DNA from: Streptomyces olindensis
Lineage (GTDB): Bacteria; Actinomycetota; Actinomycetes; Streptomycetales; Streptomycetaceae
DNA: 64,000 nucleotides
Reading direction: 5' to 3'
Assembly: GCA_000696115.1 (NCBI GenBank)
Contig: JJOH01000094.1
Location: 1 to 64,000, forward strand
The notes under the pieces were generated by a model. The model worked only from the letters and a program-made list of their open reading frames with translations, ran no database searches and had not been told where the DNA came from. Positions 19,220-27,849 of this stretch are shown here, piece after piece. The number at the start of each line of letters is the position of its first letter. Within the stretch, counting starts at the first letter, position 1. The position numbers and the translations under genes are program-made.

Positions 19220-21199
19220 TCAGCCCACGTGCACCCTCGGCCGCCGCTTCCGGTCCGGTTCCGCCTCGCGCAGGACCTCGCGGGTCACCGGGGCGACCTC
19301 GCCCTGGCCGAACAGGAAGAAGCGCAGGAGGTTGGCGAAGGGCCCGCCCTCGGTCCACTCGAAGTAGATGTGCGGGGTGCGCCCGGTCGTGTCGCGTACG
19401 TGGAGGAGCAGGGCGGCCAGCGCGTTGGGGATGGAGGAGGACTCCAGGGTCAGGACGCGGTAGCGGCCGTGGAGGACCTCGCCGCGTACGGTCAGGCCCG
19501 CCTCGAACTCGGACGGGTCGGTGACCGTCACCTCGACGAAGACGAAGTCCTCGTGCCCGGGCACGTCGTTGTCGTGCCGGATCTGCTCGATCTTGTCGCG
19601 GTACTCCGCGATGTCGCGCCGGTCGGGCTCGTTGGCGATGAACCGCATCCGGCGGCTGGCCATGTCGCGGACGAAGCGTTCCGCCATGTCGTCCAGGGTG
19701 ACGCTGGTGACGCGCAGCTCGAACGACCGGGCCAGTCGTGACAGCAGGGAGACCAGGATGATGCCGGCGATGAAGCAGGCGCCGATCTTCACGCCGTCCG
19801 GACGCTCGATGACGTTGGCGACGGTCGTGTAGAGGAACACCGCGGAGATGACCGCGAAGGCGATGGTCCAGTTCCGCTGCCGGGCCTTGCGGGCGGCGAT
19901 GGTCACGGCGATCGCGGCGGAGCTGATGAGGACCAGCACACCGGTGGCGTAGGCGCCGCCCTGCGCGTTGACGTCGGCGTCGAAGATCCAGGTGACCAGG
20001 AAGGCGATCAGCGTGAAGACGATGACCATGGGGCGCACGGCACGGGCCCAGTGCGGGGCCATGCCGTAGCGGGGCAGATAGCGCGGCATCAGGTTGAGCA
20101 GGCCGGCCATCGCGGAGGCGCCGGCGAACCACAGGATGGCGATCGTCGAGACGTCGTAGACGGTGCCGAAGGTGTTGCCCAGGTAGTCGTGCGCCAGGTA
20201 GGCCAGCGCGCGGCCGTTGGCCTGGCCGCCCGCCTCGAACTCCTTCTCGGGGATGAGGAGGGTGGTGATGAAGCTGGTCGTGATCAGGAAGACGCTCATG
20301 ATCAGGGCGGCCGTGGTGAGCAGCTTCTTCGTGTCGCGGATCCGGCCGACCGGCCGTGCCTCGGTGTCGTCGGGGTCACCCTTGACGTGCGGCATCACGG
20401 CGACGCCGGTCTCGAAGCCGGACAGTCCGAGGGCCAGCTTCGGGAAGACCAGCAGGGCGACGCCGATCATGACGAAGACGTTGCCGTGCTGGGTGGTGAG
20501 GGCGCTCGACCAGTCGGTGATCACGTGGCCCGCGGTGATGACGTGGTAGAGGCCGACGACCACCACGACCGCGTTCAGCGCGAGGTAGGCGCCCACCAGG
20601 GCGACCGCGACGCCGATCGCCTCCAGGAAGCCCTTGAGGAAGACCGCCCCGAGCAGCGCCACGAGGACGAGGGTGATCAGCATCTGCCGGTCGTGCAGCA
20701 CGCCGGTCAGATGCGGGTTCTCCACGAGGTGGGTGGAGGCGTCGGCGGCCGACAGCGTGATGGTGATGAGGAAGTCGGTGGCCGCGAATCCCAGCAGGGT
20801 CAGCACGAACAGCTTGCCCTGCCAGAAGGACAGGAGCCGCTCCAGCATCGCGATCGAGCCCTCGCCGTGGGGGCTCTCCTCGGCCACGCGCCGGTAGACG
20901 GGCAGGGCGCCGGCCAGGGTGACGACGACCAGCACGATGGTCGCGACGGGGGACAGCAGGCCGGCGGCGAGGGCGGCGATGCCCGGCTGGTAGCCGAGCG
21001 TGGAGAAGTAGTCGACGCCGGTCAGGCACATCACCCGCCACCAGGGCTGGCCCTGGTGTGCAGGCTGCGGTTCGCCGTGGGGCCCCGTGTGGCCGCCGCC
21101 CTTGCCCATGTCGGACAGGCCCTGCAGCATCCAGGCGCGCAGGCGGCCGGGTGGGGCGGGCTCCGTGACGCCCGGTCCGGGGTGCTCAGTGGTGGCCAT
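19220..21199 (-). CDS. APC-superfamily amino acid/cation permease with large C-terminal domain
   Basis: A 659-aa membrane protein. After a ~55-residue hydrophilic N-terminus, roughly twelve hydrophobic helices fill residues 55-480, starting with the conserved MCLTGVDYFSTLGYQPGIAA segment of the APC fold. The last ~170 residues are hydrophilic and cytoplasmic, with stretches such as ERFVRDMASRRMRFIANEPDRR, cited in part. The TGVDYFSTLGYQ motif is shared with KUP-like potassium permeases, so the substrate could be an amino acid or K+; I cannot tell which. The gene is monocistronic, with the convergent DUF1707 gene on one side and a 414-bp divergent promoter region on the other. Confidence 0.8.
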   Translation of the reverse strand: MATTEHPGPGVTEPAPPGRLRAWMLQGLSDMGKGGGHTGPHGEPQPAHQGQPWWRVMCLTGVDYFSTLGYQPGIAALAAGLLSPVATIVLVVVTLAGALPVYRRVAEESPHGEGSIAMLERLLSFWQGKLFVLTLLGFAATDFLITITLSAADASTHLVENPHLTGVLHDRQMLITLVLVALLGAVFLKGFLEAIGVAVALVGAYLALNAVVVVVGLYHVITAGHVITDWSSALTTQHGNVFVMIGVALLVFPKLALGLSGFETGVAVMPHVKGDPDDTEARPVGRIRDTKKLLTTAALIMSVFLITTSFITTLLIPEKEFEAGGQANGRALAYLAHDYLGNTFGTVYDVSTIAILWFAGASAMAGLLNLMPRYLPRYGMAPHWARAVRPMVIVFTLIAFLVTWIFDADVNAQGGAYATGVLVLISSAAIAVTIAARKARQRNWTIAFAVISAVFLYTTVANVIERPDGVKIGACFIAGIILVSLLSRLARSFELRVTSVTLDDMAERFVRDMASRRMRFIANEPDRRDIAEYRDKIEQIRHDNDVPGHEDFVFVEVTVTDPSEFEAGLTVRGEVLHGRYRVLTLESSSIPNALAALLLHVRDTTGRTPHIYFEWTEGGPFANLLRFFLFGQGEVAPVTREVLREAEPDRKRRPRVHVG

Positions 21200-21471
21200 C
21201 GACGTGCTCCCGATGTGCGGCTCAGTGCGGTTCCGGCCATCACTGGACGGCCAGATCAGCGTAAGCGGAGCGTGATGCCGTGGCCGGTGGATACGGGGGC
21301 TGTGCGCGTCAAGCTTCCGTTAATTCTGACGTGCGGGATGGCGGAGCAAGTGAAAGCCCCAGGTCGGGGGCGGTTCTGCGGCTCTGTCCGGCGGGAGGGC
21401 GGTGCCGAGCGTGGGGCTCGCGGGTGGGTACCTAGCGTGACCACTGCCTCCGTAAGGTTCGTCTTGGCGCT

Positions 21472-21482
21472 CGAATGTTTCG
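21472..21482 (+). promoter_or_regulatory. Upstream CGAA-N3-TTCG operator (xylan locus)
   Basis: CGAATGTTTCG is an inverted repeat CGAA-N3-TTCG. It lies about 50 bp upstream of the predicted -35 box of the sugar ABC operon. The same repeat occurs again next to the start codon, 123 bp downstream. It resembles the CGAA/TTCG-type sites reported for xylobiose-utilisation LacI regulators in Streptomyces (from memory). Confidence 0.5.
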
Positions 21483-21533
21483 GCACCCTTCTACGGTCCT
21501 CGTGTCGAGGAAAGATTCACCGTGTACAAGGGG

Positions 21534-21563
21534 TTGCCACTGTTTACCCGCTGTCTCTAGGGT
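21534..21563 (+). promoter_or_regulatory. Promoter of the sugar ABC/xylanase operon
   Basis: TTGCCA (21534-21539) and TAGGGT (21558-21563) are separated by 18 bp. The 414-bp gap between the divergent permease gene and the binding-protein gene also carries two operator-like repeats flanking this promoter. No other gene is seen in it. Confidence 0.55.
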
Positions 21564-21594
21564 GCGGCAGCAACGCATCTTTCTGAATCTCATT

Positions 21595-21605
21595 CGAAAC
21601 TTTCG
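21595..21605 (+). promoter_or_regulatory. Downstream CGAA-N3-TTCG operator overlapping the ribosome binding region
   Basis: CGAAACTTTCG is an inverted repeat with perfect 5-bp arms around a central C, ending where the GAGGAG ribosome binding site begins. A repressor bound here would block elongation past the promoter. It matches the GAAANTTTC element described for Streptomyces xylanase promoters (from memory). Confidence 0.6.
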
Positions 21606-21613
21606 AGGAGCGC

Positions 21614-22909
21614 ATGATGGGCGACCCGGCACTGTCCCGCCGCGGCTTCCTGGCGGGCTCCGCCGCCGCCGGTCTGGGGATGACGGCACTGACGGCATGC
21701 GGCGGGGACTCGGACGGAGGGTCGTCCGGGACGACCACGATCGAGTGGTGGAACATCTCCACCACCGAGCCGACCAAGGGGGTCTGGGCCGCCCTGGCCC
21801 GGAAGTTCGAGGCGCAGAACCCCAAGGTCAAGGTGAAGATCGTCCAGCTGGAGAACGACGCCTACAAGGCGAAGATGACGGCCCTGACCTCCTCCGGGAA
21901 GCTGCCCGACATCTTCCACACCTGGGGCGGCGGCGTCCTCCGCCAGCAGGTCGACGCCGGGCTCGTCGAGGACCTCACGGACCGCACCAAGCCGTGGGGC
22001 GACGCCCTGCTGCCGGTCGCCCGCGAGCCGTACCTCCTCGACGACCGGGTCTACGGCATCCCGTTCGACATCGGCATGATCGGCTTCTGGTACAACAAGG
22101 CGCTGTTCCAGAAGGCCGGCATCAGCGCGCCGCCGACCACCTGGAGCGGCTTCCTCGACGCCGTGCGCAAGCTGAAGTCCGCGCAGATCACGCCGCTGGC
22201 CCTGGCCGGCAAGGAGAAGTGGCCCGGCATGTACTACTGGGCCTACCTGGCGATGCGCACCGCCGGCGCCGGGGCGCTGCAGAAGGCCTACGAGGACAAG
22301 GACTTCACCGGCGCACCCTTCCTCGAAGCGGGAGAGCACCTGGAGGAACTCGTCGCCCTGAAGCCGTTCCAGAAGGGCTTCCTCGGCGCCGCCTACTCCA
22401 CCCCCACCGGCCAGGCCGCCACCGTCGGAAACGGCAGGGCGGCCATGGAACTCATGGGCCAGTGGGCGCCCGTGGTCCAGGCCGACGCGGGCAAGGGCCT
22501 CGGCAAGGACCTCGGCTTCTTCCCGTTCCCCGCGGTCGAGGGCGGCCGCGGCGCCATCACCGAGGTGTTCGGCGGAGGCGGCGGGCACGCCCTGCGCCGG
22601 GGCGCACCACAGGCGGCCGTCGACTTCCTGAAGTTCTTCGCGTCCGAGGCCACCGACCGGGAGCTGGTGAAGAAGACCGGCGTCCTGCCCGTGGTCCCGG
22701 CGGCCGAGAGCGCCCTCGCCGACCCCAACATCAAGGCCGTACAGCAACAGCTGAAGCAGGCCACCGGCTTCCAGCTCTACCTCGACCAGGCGTACGCGCC
22801 CGCCGTGGGCCAGGAGGTCAACGACAGCGTCGCCGCGCTCATCGCCGGGTCCAAGTCGCCCGGGCAGGTCGCCCAGTCGATCACCAGGACCGCGAAGGAA
22901 GAGCAGTAG
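21614..22909 (+). CDS. Sugar ABC transporter substrate-binding lipoprotein
   Basis: A 431-aa family-1 extracellular solute-binding protein. The signal region has a twin-arginine pair (SRRGFLAGSAAAG) and a lipobox (ALTAC at about residue 31), so it is probably exported by Tat and lipidated. The mature part starts TIEWWNISTTEPTKG and has the conserved GKLPDIFHTWGGG ligand-side segment. Two ATG codons stand in tandem behind GAGGAG; the first is used. It is the first gene of an operon with two permeases and a xylanase, so xylo-oligosaccharides are the likely cargo (inferred from context). Confidence 0.88.
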   Translation: MMGDPALSRRGFLAGSAAAGLGMTALTACGGDSDGGSSGTTTIEWWNISTTEPTKGVWAALARKFEAQNPKVKVKIVQLENDAYKAKMTALTSSGKLPDIFHTWGGGVLRQQVDAGLVEDLTDRTKPWGDALLPVAREPYLLDDRVYGIPFDIGMIGFWYNKALFQKAGISAPPTTWSGFLDAVRKLKSAQITPLALAGKEKWPGMYYWAYLAMRTAGAGALQKAYEDKDFTGAPFLEAGEHLEELVALKPFQKGFLGAAYSTPTGQAATVGNGRAAMELMGQWAPVVQADAGKGLGKDLGFFPFPAVEGGRGAITEVFGGGGGHALRRGAPQAAVDFLKFFASEATDRELVKKTGVLPVVPAAESALADPNIKAVQQQLKQATGFQLYLDQAYAPAVGQEVNDSVAALIAGSKSPGQVAQSITRTAKEEQ

Positions 22910-22915
22910 CCGGCG

Positions 22916-23914
22916 ATGACCTCCACGTACCTGCCGGACAAACGGGCCGGCCGCGACGCCGGCCCCCCGGCCCCGGCCGCCCGCCGGGACCGGGCCCGGG
23001 CCCGGCGACGCACCCTGAACTGGCTGACCGCGACGGGATTCCAGCTGCCCGCCCTGGTGCTGTTCATGGGGCTCGTGCTGCTGCCGATGCTGTTCGCGCT
23101 GTACGCCGCCTTCTTCCGCTGGGGCGGCTTCGGCATGCCCTCCGACTACGTCGGCGGCGAGAACTTCACCCGGCTCTTCCAGGACGACGTCTTCCTCGGC
23201 GACCTGTGGCGCTGCCTCGTCCTGGTGGTGCTGTCGCTCGCCCTCCAGCTGCCGTTCGCGCTCGCCATGGCCGTGCTGCTCAACCAGCGGATGCGCGGCC
23301 GGGCGGTCTACCGGATGCTGTTCTTCGCCCCGTACGTGCTGTCCGAGGCCATCACCGGCGTGCTGTTCGGCATGATCTTCGCGCCGGACGACGGCTTCGC
23401 CGACCAGGTCCTCGGCGGGATCGGGCTGGACGGGCTGGGCGGCGAGTGGTTCGCCGACCCGTCGACCGTCATGGCGACCCTGTTCCTGGTCATGACCTGG
23501 AAGTACTTCGGCTTCCACATGATGCTGTACCTGGCCGGACTCCAGGCCGTCCCCAGGGAACTGACCGAGGCGGCGCTCATCGACGGGGCCGGGCCCTGGC
23601 AGCGCTTCCGCAACGTCACCCTGCCGCTGCTCGCGCCCACCCTGCGCATCAGCGTGTTCCTGTCGGTCATCGGGGCCATCCAGCTCTTCGACCTGGTGTG
23701 GGTGACCACCGCGGGCGGCCCCGACCACCACTCCGAGACCATGGCCGTGACCATGTTCCAGTACGGCTTCAAGCGCTACCAGGTCGGCTACGCCAGCGCG
23801 ATCAGCGTGGTCATGTTCGCCATCAGCCTCGTCTTCGCCCTCGCCTACCAGCGGTTCGTGCTCCGGCGCGACCTGGAAGGGGCCACCACGACCATGCGGG
23901 GTGACGGAAAGTGA
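22916..23914 (+). CDS. Sugar ABC transporter permease 1 (MalF type)
   Basis: A 332-aa membrane protein with six predicted helices after a basic, alanine-rich N-terminus. The EAA loop ELTEAALIDGAGPWQRFRNV couples it to the ATPase. It starts 6 nt after the binding-protein stop. It forms a heterodimer with the next gene product (family knowledge). Like its partner it must use an ATPase encoded elsewhere, because none is present in the operon. Confidence 0.9.
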   Translation: MTSTYLPDKRAGRDAGPPAPAARRDRARARRRTLNWLTATGFQLPALVLFMGLVLLPMLFALYAAFFRWGGFGMPSDYVGGENFTRLFQDDVFLGDLWRCLVLVVLSLALQLPFALAMAVLLNQRMRGRAVYRMLFFAPYVLSEAITGVLFGMIFAPDDGFADQVLGGIGLDGLGGEWFADPSTVMATLFLVMTWKYFGFHMMLYLAGLQAVPRELTEAALIDGAGPWQRFRNVTLPLLAPTLRISVFLSVIGAIQLFDLVWVTTAGGPDHHSETMAVTMFQYGFKRYQVGYASAISVVMFAISLVFALAYQRFVLRRDLEGATTTMRGDGK

Positions 23915-24750
23915 CAGCCAGTCAGAAGACGCGCAGGGGCCGGACCCTTCCGCTGCACCTCGTCCTGGTCGTCGTCGGCGCGGTCATGGCCGTGCCGCTG
24001 CTCTACGCCGCGCTGTCCGGCTTCAAGTCCACCGACGAGCTCTCCCGCAACCCGGTCGGCCTGCCCGAGTCATGGGTGACCTCCAACTACACCCAGATCC
24101 TCGGCTCGGGCGACTTCTGGCGGCTGATCGGGAACAGTACGCTCATCGCGGTCGGCACGACCGTCCTGATCGTCGCCGTCTCCGCGCTGTCGGCCTTCTC
24201 CTTCGCCCGGTTCGCCTTCCGAGGCAGGGAAGCGCTGTTCACGCTGTTCACGATGGGGCTGATGTTCCCGTTCGCCGTGGCGGCGCTGCCGCTGTTCCTG
24301 CTGCTGCGGTCCCTGGACCTGCTGGACAACCCGCTCGGTGTGATCCTCCCGCAGGCGGCCTTCGGGCTGCCGATGACCATCATCATTCTGCGGGGCTTCT
24401 TCCGGCAGATCCCCGGCGAACTGGAGGAGGCGGCCACCCTCGACGGGTGCAGCCCCTTCGGGTTCTTCTGGCGGGTGCTGCTGCCCATGGCGCGGCCAGC
24501 GCTCGGCACGGTCTCGGTACTGGCCGTCGTCACCAGCTGGAACAACTTCTTCCTGCCGCTGCTGGTGTTCACCGACGCGCAGTGGTGGACGCTGCCGATC
24601 GGAGTCCAGCAGTTCCAGGGGCAGTACTCGGCGGAGTACGCCAAGGTCTTCGCCTATCTGGTGCTGGCCATGGTCCCCGCCCTCGCCTTCTACTCGGTCG
24701 CCGAGCGCCAGCTCGTCGGCGGCCTCACCGCGGGCGCCACGAAGGGCTGA
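23911..24750 (+). CDS. Sugar ABC transporter permease 2 (MalG type)
   Basis: A 279-aa membrane protein with six predicted helices and the EAA loop GELEEAATLDGCSPFGFFW. The GTG start overlaps the stop of permease 1 (GTGA), with a GGAAA just upstream, so the two permeases are translationally coupled. The segment SGFKSTDELSRNPVGLPESW near the N-terminus is typical of MalG-type subunits. It completes the importer except for the missing ATPase. Confidence 0.9.
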   Translation: MTASQKTRRGRTLPLHLVLVVVGAVMAVPLLYAALSGFKSTDELSRNPVGLPESWVTSNYTQILGSGDFWRLIGNSTLIAVGTTVLIVAVSALSAFSFARFAFRGREALFTLFTMGLMFPFAVAALPLFLLLRSLDLLDNPLGVILPQAAFGLPMTIIILRGFFRQIPGELEEAATLDGCSPFGFFWRVLLPMARPALGTVSVLAVVTSWNNFFLPLLVFTDAQWWTLPIGVQQFQGQYSAEYAKVFAYLVLAMVPALAFYSVAERQLVGGLTAGATKG

Positions 24751-24802
24751 CGCGCCCGCGGACGTACGGCTCACCCACCCGTTGACCGTGAGGAGTCGCA
24801 CC

Positions 24803-25867
24803 ATGCACAAGACCGCCACCCGGCTCAGACTCGCCGGGGCGCTCGCCGCCGCGCTGATGCTCGGAGGCATCGCCACCGGCCCGTCGGCACAGGCGGACGA
24901 ACGGCACGGCAAGGAACGGACCCTCGCCGACCTCGCCCAGCGGCACGGCCGCTACTTCGGCAGCGCGACCGACAACCCGGAGCTCGTCGACGAGCCGTAC
25001 AAGGCCCTGCTCGGCCACGAGTTCGACCAGATCACCCCCGGCAACGGGATGAAGTGGTACGCGACCGAGCCCGAGCAGGGCGTGTTCGACTTCTCCAAGG
25101 GCGACGAGATCGTGAACCTCGCCCGCGCCAACCGGCAGAAGGTGCGCGGCCACACCCTGGTCTGGCACAGCCAGCTGCCCGACTGGCTCACGAGCAGGGA
25201 GTGGACGGCGCCGGAGCTGCGGGCCGTGCTGAAGAAGCACATCCAGACGGAGGTGCGGCACTACCGGGGCAAGGTCTTCGCCTGGGACGTCGTCAACGAG
25301 GCGTTCAACGAGGACGGCACGTACCGCGAGTCGGTGTTCTACAAGACCCTGGGCCCCGGCTACATCGCCGACGCCCTGCGCTGGGCGCACCAGGCCGATC
25401 CGCGCGTGAAGCTGTACCTCAACGACTACAACATCGAGGGGATCGGCCCGAAGAGTGACGCCTACTACAAGCTGGCGAAGGAGCTGAAGGCCGAGGGCGT
25501 CCCGCTGCACGGCATCGGTCTGCAGGCCCATCTGGCGCTCCAGTACGGCTATCCGACCACCCTGGAGGACAACCTCCGCCGCTTCTCCCGGCTCGGCCTC
25601 GACACCGCGCTCACCGAGGTCGACATCCGGATGCAGCTGCCCGCGACCGAGGAGAAGCTGGACCAGCAGGCCGAGTGGTACGGCGACCTGACCGAGGCGT
25701 GCCTGGCGGTGCGCCGGTGCGTCGGCATCACCCTGTGGGACTACACCGACAGGTACTCGTGGATCCCCGACTTCTTCCCGGGCGAGGGCGCGGCCCTGCC
25801 GTGGGACGAGGAGCTGCGGCGCAAGCCGGCCTACTTCGCGCTGCGTGAGGCGCTCGGCGGCAGGTAG
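24803..25867 (+). CDS. Secreted GH10 endo-1,4-beta-xylanase
   Basis: A 354-aa glycoside hydrolase family 10 enzyme that cleaves the xylan backbone outside the cell. A Sec signal peptide (about 1-33, ending SAQA) precedes the catalytic barrel. The acid/base Glu166 lies in WDVVNE and the nucleophile Glu272 in TEVDIR; HTLVWHSQLPDW is also diagnostic. There is no carbohydrate-binding module, so it is a single-domain xylanase. ATG 24803 has GAGGAG upstream; an in-frame start 21 nt earlier would spoil the signal peptide. It sits 52 bp after permease 2, and its products are presumably imported by that transporter. Confidence 0.93.
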   Translation: MHKTATRLRLAGALAAALMLGGIATGPSAQADERHGKERTLADLAQRHGRYFGSATDNPELVDEPYKALLGHEFDQITPGNGMKWYATEPEQGVFDFSKGDEIVNLARANRQKVRGHTLVWHSQLPDWLTSREWTAPELRAVLKKHIQTEVRHYRGKVFAWDVVNEAFNEDGTYRESVFYKTLGPGYIADALRWAHQADPRVKLYLNDYNIEGIGPKSDAYYKLAKELKAEGVPLHGIGLQAHLALQYGYPTTLEDNLRRFSRLGLDTALTEVDIRMQLPATEEKLDQQAEWYGDLTEACLAVRRCVGITLWDYTDRYSWIPDFFPGEGAALPWDEELRRKPAYFALREALGGR

Positions 25868-25934
25868 CGGGGGTGGTGGCGCCCTGCCGTCGGGGGGTGG
25901 CGGGGCGCCACCGCAGGTCTGCCGGGAGCAGGGG

Positions 25935-27059
25935 CTACGGGCCGGTGCCGGGCGCGTCGTGTGGGCTGTCGGACGGGGGCTGCCGCCCTGGCCGCGGTGT
26001 CCGGCCGGCCCCGGGCGGGACCGGTGGGTTCCGGGGTGTCGGAGGTGCCGTGCTCGCCCTCACCACCAGGTCGGTGCCCAGCTCCACCCGCGGCGAGTCC
26101 GGCTGTTCGTCGCGGGTGAGGCGGAGGACCGTGCGGACGGCCAGCTTGCCCATGTCGGCGAGGGGCTGGCGGACCGTGGTGAGCGGCGGAGCCGACCAGC
26201 GGACTTCCGGAAGGTCGTCGAAACCCACCACGCTCATGTCCTGCGGCACCCGCAGCCCGCGCCGGCGCAGTGCCTCGATCGCGCCGAGTGCCATCTGGTC
26301 GCTGGCCGCGAACACGGCGGTCGGCGGCTCGGGCAGGTCGAGCAGGGCGTTGCAGGCGGTGAAGCCGGACTCGGGACGGAAGTCGCCGGGGGCGACGAGG
26401 GACTCGTCCAGCGCGATGCCGGCGCCCTCCAGCGCGGCGCGGTAGCCGTCCAGCCGCGCCCGGGAGCAGAGGAGGCGCGGCGGGCCGGCGATCAAACCGA
26501 TCCGGCGGTGGCCCAGCGACAGCAGGTGGGCGGTGGCCGCCATGCCGCCCGACCAGTTGGCGGCGCCGATCGTGGGCGCGTCCAGGGCGGGGGAGCCCGC
26601 CGGGTCGACGACCACCAGCGGCACCCCGAGGATCCGCAGCTCCTCGTGGAGCATCGGCTCCAACGCCGACGTGACCAGGATGACGCCGTCCGAGGCGCGG
26701 GCCCGGAGGTTGCGCATCCACTCGCGGGCGTCGCCCGACCGTCCGTGGATGGCCGACACCACCGTGCCGACCCCGGCCGCGTGCGCGACCTCCTCCACCC
26801 CGCGGATGATCTCCACGGCCCAGGGACTGTCCAGGTTGTTGAAGACCAGGTCGAGCAGGGCTGCGCGGGTGCCGGAGGACGCGGGGCGCCTGCGGTAGCC
26901 GTGCCGGCGCAGCAGGTCCTCGACGCGGGCCCGGGTCTGCGGCGACACGTCCGACCGGCCGTTGACGACGCGGGACACGGTCGGGACGGACACGCCGGCC
27001 TGCCGGGCGATCTCCGTGATCGTGACCCTGCCCTCCGCGTCGGCCTCACGTGCTGCCAC
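25935..27059 (-). CDS. LacI-family regulator of the xylo-oligosaccharide locus
   Basis: A 374-aa repressor-type protein. The N-terminal helix-turn-helix is VTITEIARQAGVSVPTVSRV, followed by the hinge helix region and a periplasmic-binding-like sugar sensor domain (about 60-340). The C-terminal ~35 residues are a Pro-rich tail. GTG 27059 is chosen because GGAGG lies 8 nt upstream; GTG 27068 would abut that site. The gene converges on the xylanase gene. CGAA-N3-TTCG sites upstream of the ABC operon, and an imperfect copy before this gene, are its likely targets, released by a xylo-oligosaccharide (inference). Confidence 0.88.
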   Translation of the reverse strand: MAAREADAEGRVTITEIARQAGVSVPTVSRVVNGRSDVSPQTRARVEDLLRRHGYRRRPASSGTRAALLDLVFNNLDSPWAVEIIRGVEEVAHAAGVGTVVSAIHGRSGDAREWMRNLRARASDGVILVTSALEPMLHEELRILGVPLVVVDPAGSPALDAPTIGAANWSGGMAATAHLLSLGHRRIGLIAGPPRLLCSRARLDGYRAALEGAGIALDESLVAPGDFRPESGFTACNALLDLPEPPTAVFAASDQMALGAIEALRRRGLRVPQDMSVVGFDDLPEVRWSAPPLTTVRQPLADMGKLAVRTVLRLTRDEQPDSPRVELGTDLVVRASTAPPTPRNPPVPPGAGRTPRPGRQPPSDSPHDAPGTGP

Positions 27060-27086
27060 TTGCCCCACCTCCGTCGACGTTGACCG

Positions 27087-27097
27087 CGAAACTTCCA
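27087..27097 (-). promoter_or_regulatory. Imperfect CGAA-type site upstream of the LacI gene
   Basis: CGAAACTTCCA matches the operon operator CGAAACTTTCG except in its right arm. It lies about 28 bp upstream of the LacI start codon and may mediate weak autoregulation. Support is only by similarity to the two stronger sites. Confidence 0.35.
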
Positions 27098-27238
27098 GGA
27101 GTCTTCCGGAAAACGGGCATCCGTGGGAAGGCGTACGGGGCGGGAACGGGGCGTCGCCGGGAATGACGGGGAGTGACGGTCTCCGGACACGCGTCGGGGC
27201 CGGTGCGCAGGAGGTCCTGCGGCCGGCCCCTCATGTCT

Positions 27239-27263
27239 GCGGGCGGGGCGTCACCCCGCCCGC
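27239..27263 (-). terminator. GC-rich stem-loop after the DUF5999 gene
   Basis: GCGGGCGGGG and CCCCGCCCGC form a perfect 10-bp stem with a CGTCA loop, 6 bp beyond the stop codon of the DUF5999 gene. There is no U-run, which is usual for Streptomyces terminators. The symmetry allows action in both directions. Confidence 0.7.
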
Positions 27264-27268
27264 GGCCC

Positions 27269-27475
27269 TCAGGCCGCCGTGACCACCTGGCTGCCGGCCG
27301 GCGGGCGGTGCGGGGCGATGATCCGGCCGTCGGGCAGGAGCTCGCCGGTGTCCTCGAAGAGCAACACCCCGTTGCACAGCAGGCTCCACCCCTGCTCCGG
27401 GTGGTGCGCCACGAGGCGGGCGGATTCCCGGTCGGCGGAGTCGGCGGAAGGGCACGGTGTCTGGTGCTGGCACAT
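27269..27475 (-). CDS. DUF5999 small protein
   Basis: A 68-aa protein found widely in Streptomyces. It begins MCQHQTPCPSADSADRESA and contains ARLVAHHPEQGWSLLCNG and FEDTGELLPDG. The N-terminal C-x-H-x3-C arrangement (Cys2, His4, Cys7) and a later Cys suggest metal binding, but this is only a guess. No function is established. ATG 27475 matches the usual start of the family; in-frame ATG 27502 is less likely. No clear ribosome binding site is visible. A terminator hairpin follows immediately. Confidence 0.75.
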   Translation of the reverse strand: MCQHQTPCPSADSADRESARLVAHHPEQGWSLLCNGVLLFEDTGELLPDGRIIAPHRPPAGSQVVTAA

Positions 27476-27798
27476 GGGTGGGATCTTTCGGTCTGTCGTC
27501 ATGGATGAGGTGACTGATTCTGCTGTCGTGTTCGTTCCGCGGCTGGAAGTCTCGTTCATGGCCGCCCCCCGTGATAAGTCGTCGAACCCAGTGTTGCCCC
27601 ACGGGCGTCGATCCGCAGGGATTTCGCAGCACCGCTACTCACTGGTTCAGGACGCATCACCCGCGCGGACGGTTCATCCCAACTGGACTGTCACTTCGGG
27701 TGGTTCTCGGTGGCCTGATGGGGCTAGTCCGGTCGGGGCGGTCACCTCTCCGGGCTCTTATGAGCCATTAGCCGCTCTTGAGAGCGGGGAAAAGGCGA
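27476..27798. other. 323-bp gap between DUF5999 and a conserved minus-strand gene
   Basis: No gene is supported here. Two stem-loops are visible near its right end: GGCTC-TTAT-GAGCC (27753-27766) and CCGCTCT-TG-AGAGCGG (27772-27787). Together with the terminator at 27799-27827 they form a row of three hairpins downstream of the gene at 27850-28434. The promoter of the DUF5999 gene should also lie here but has no obvious consensus. Confidence 0.5.
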
Positions 27799-27827
27799 CC
27801 CCGCCGCCGGGAATTCCGGCGGCGGGG
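27799..27827 (-). terminator. Stem-loop terminator after the 194-aa conserved gene
   Basis: CCCCGCCGCCGG and CCGGCGGCGGGG form a perfect 12-bp stem around a GAATT loop, 22 bp past the stop codon of the minus-strand gene. On the minus strand it is followed by GTCGCCTTTTCC, which includes a short T-run. Confidence 0.75.
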
Positions 27828-27849
27828 CGCAGGGGAACGTCGCGGCGCT

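Noticed and set aside
20051..21586. Long plus-strand frame opposite the APC permease
   Set aside because: Antisense shadow with His/Asp/Gly-rich low-complexity translation. The minus-strand permease has clear membrane segments.
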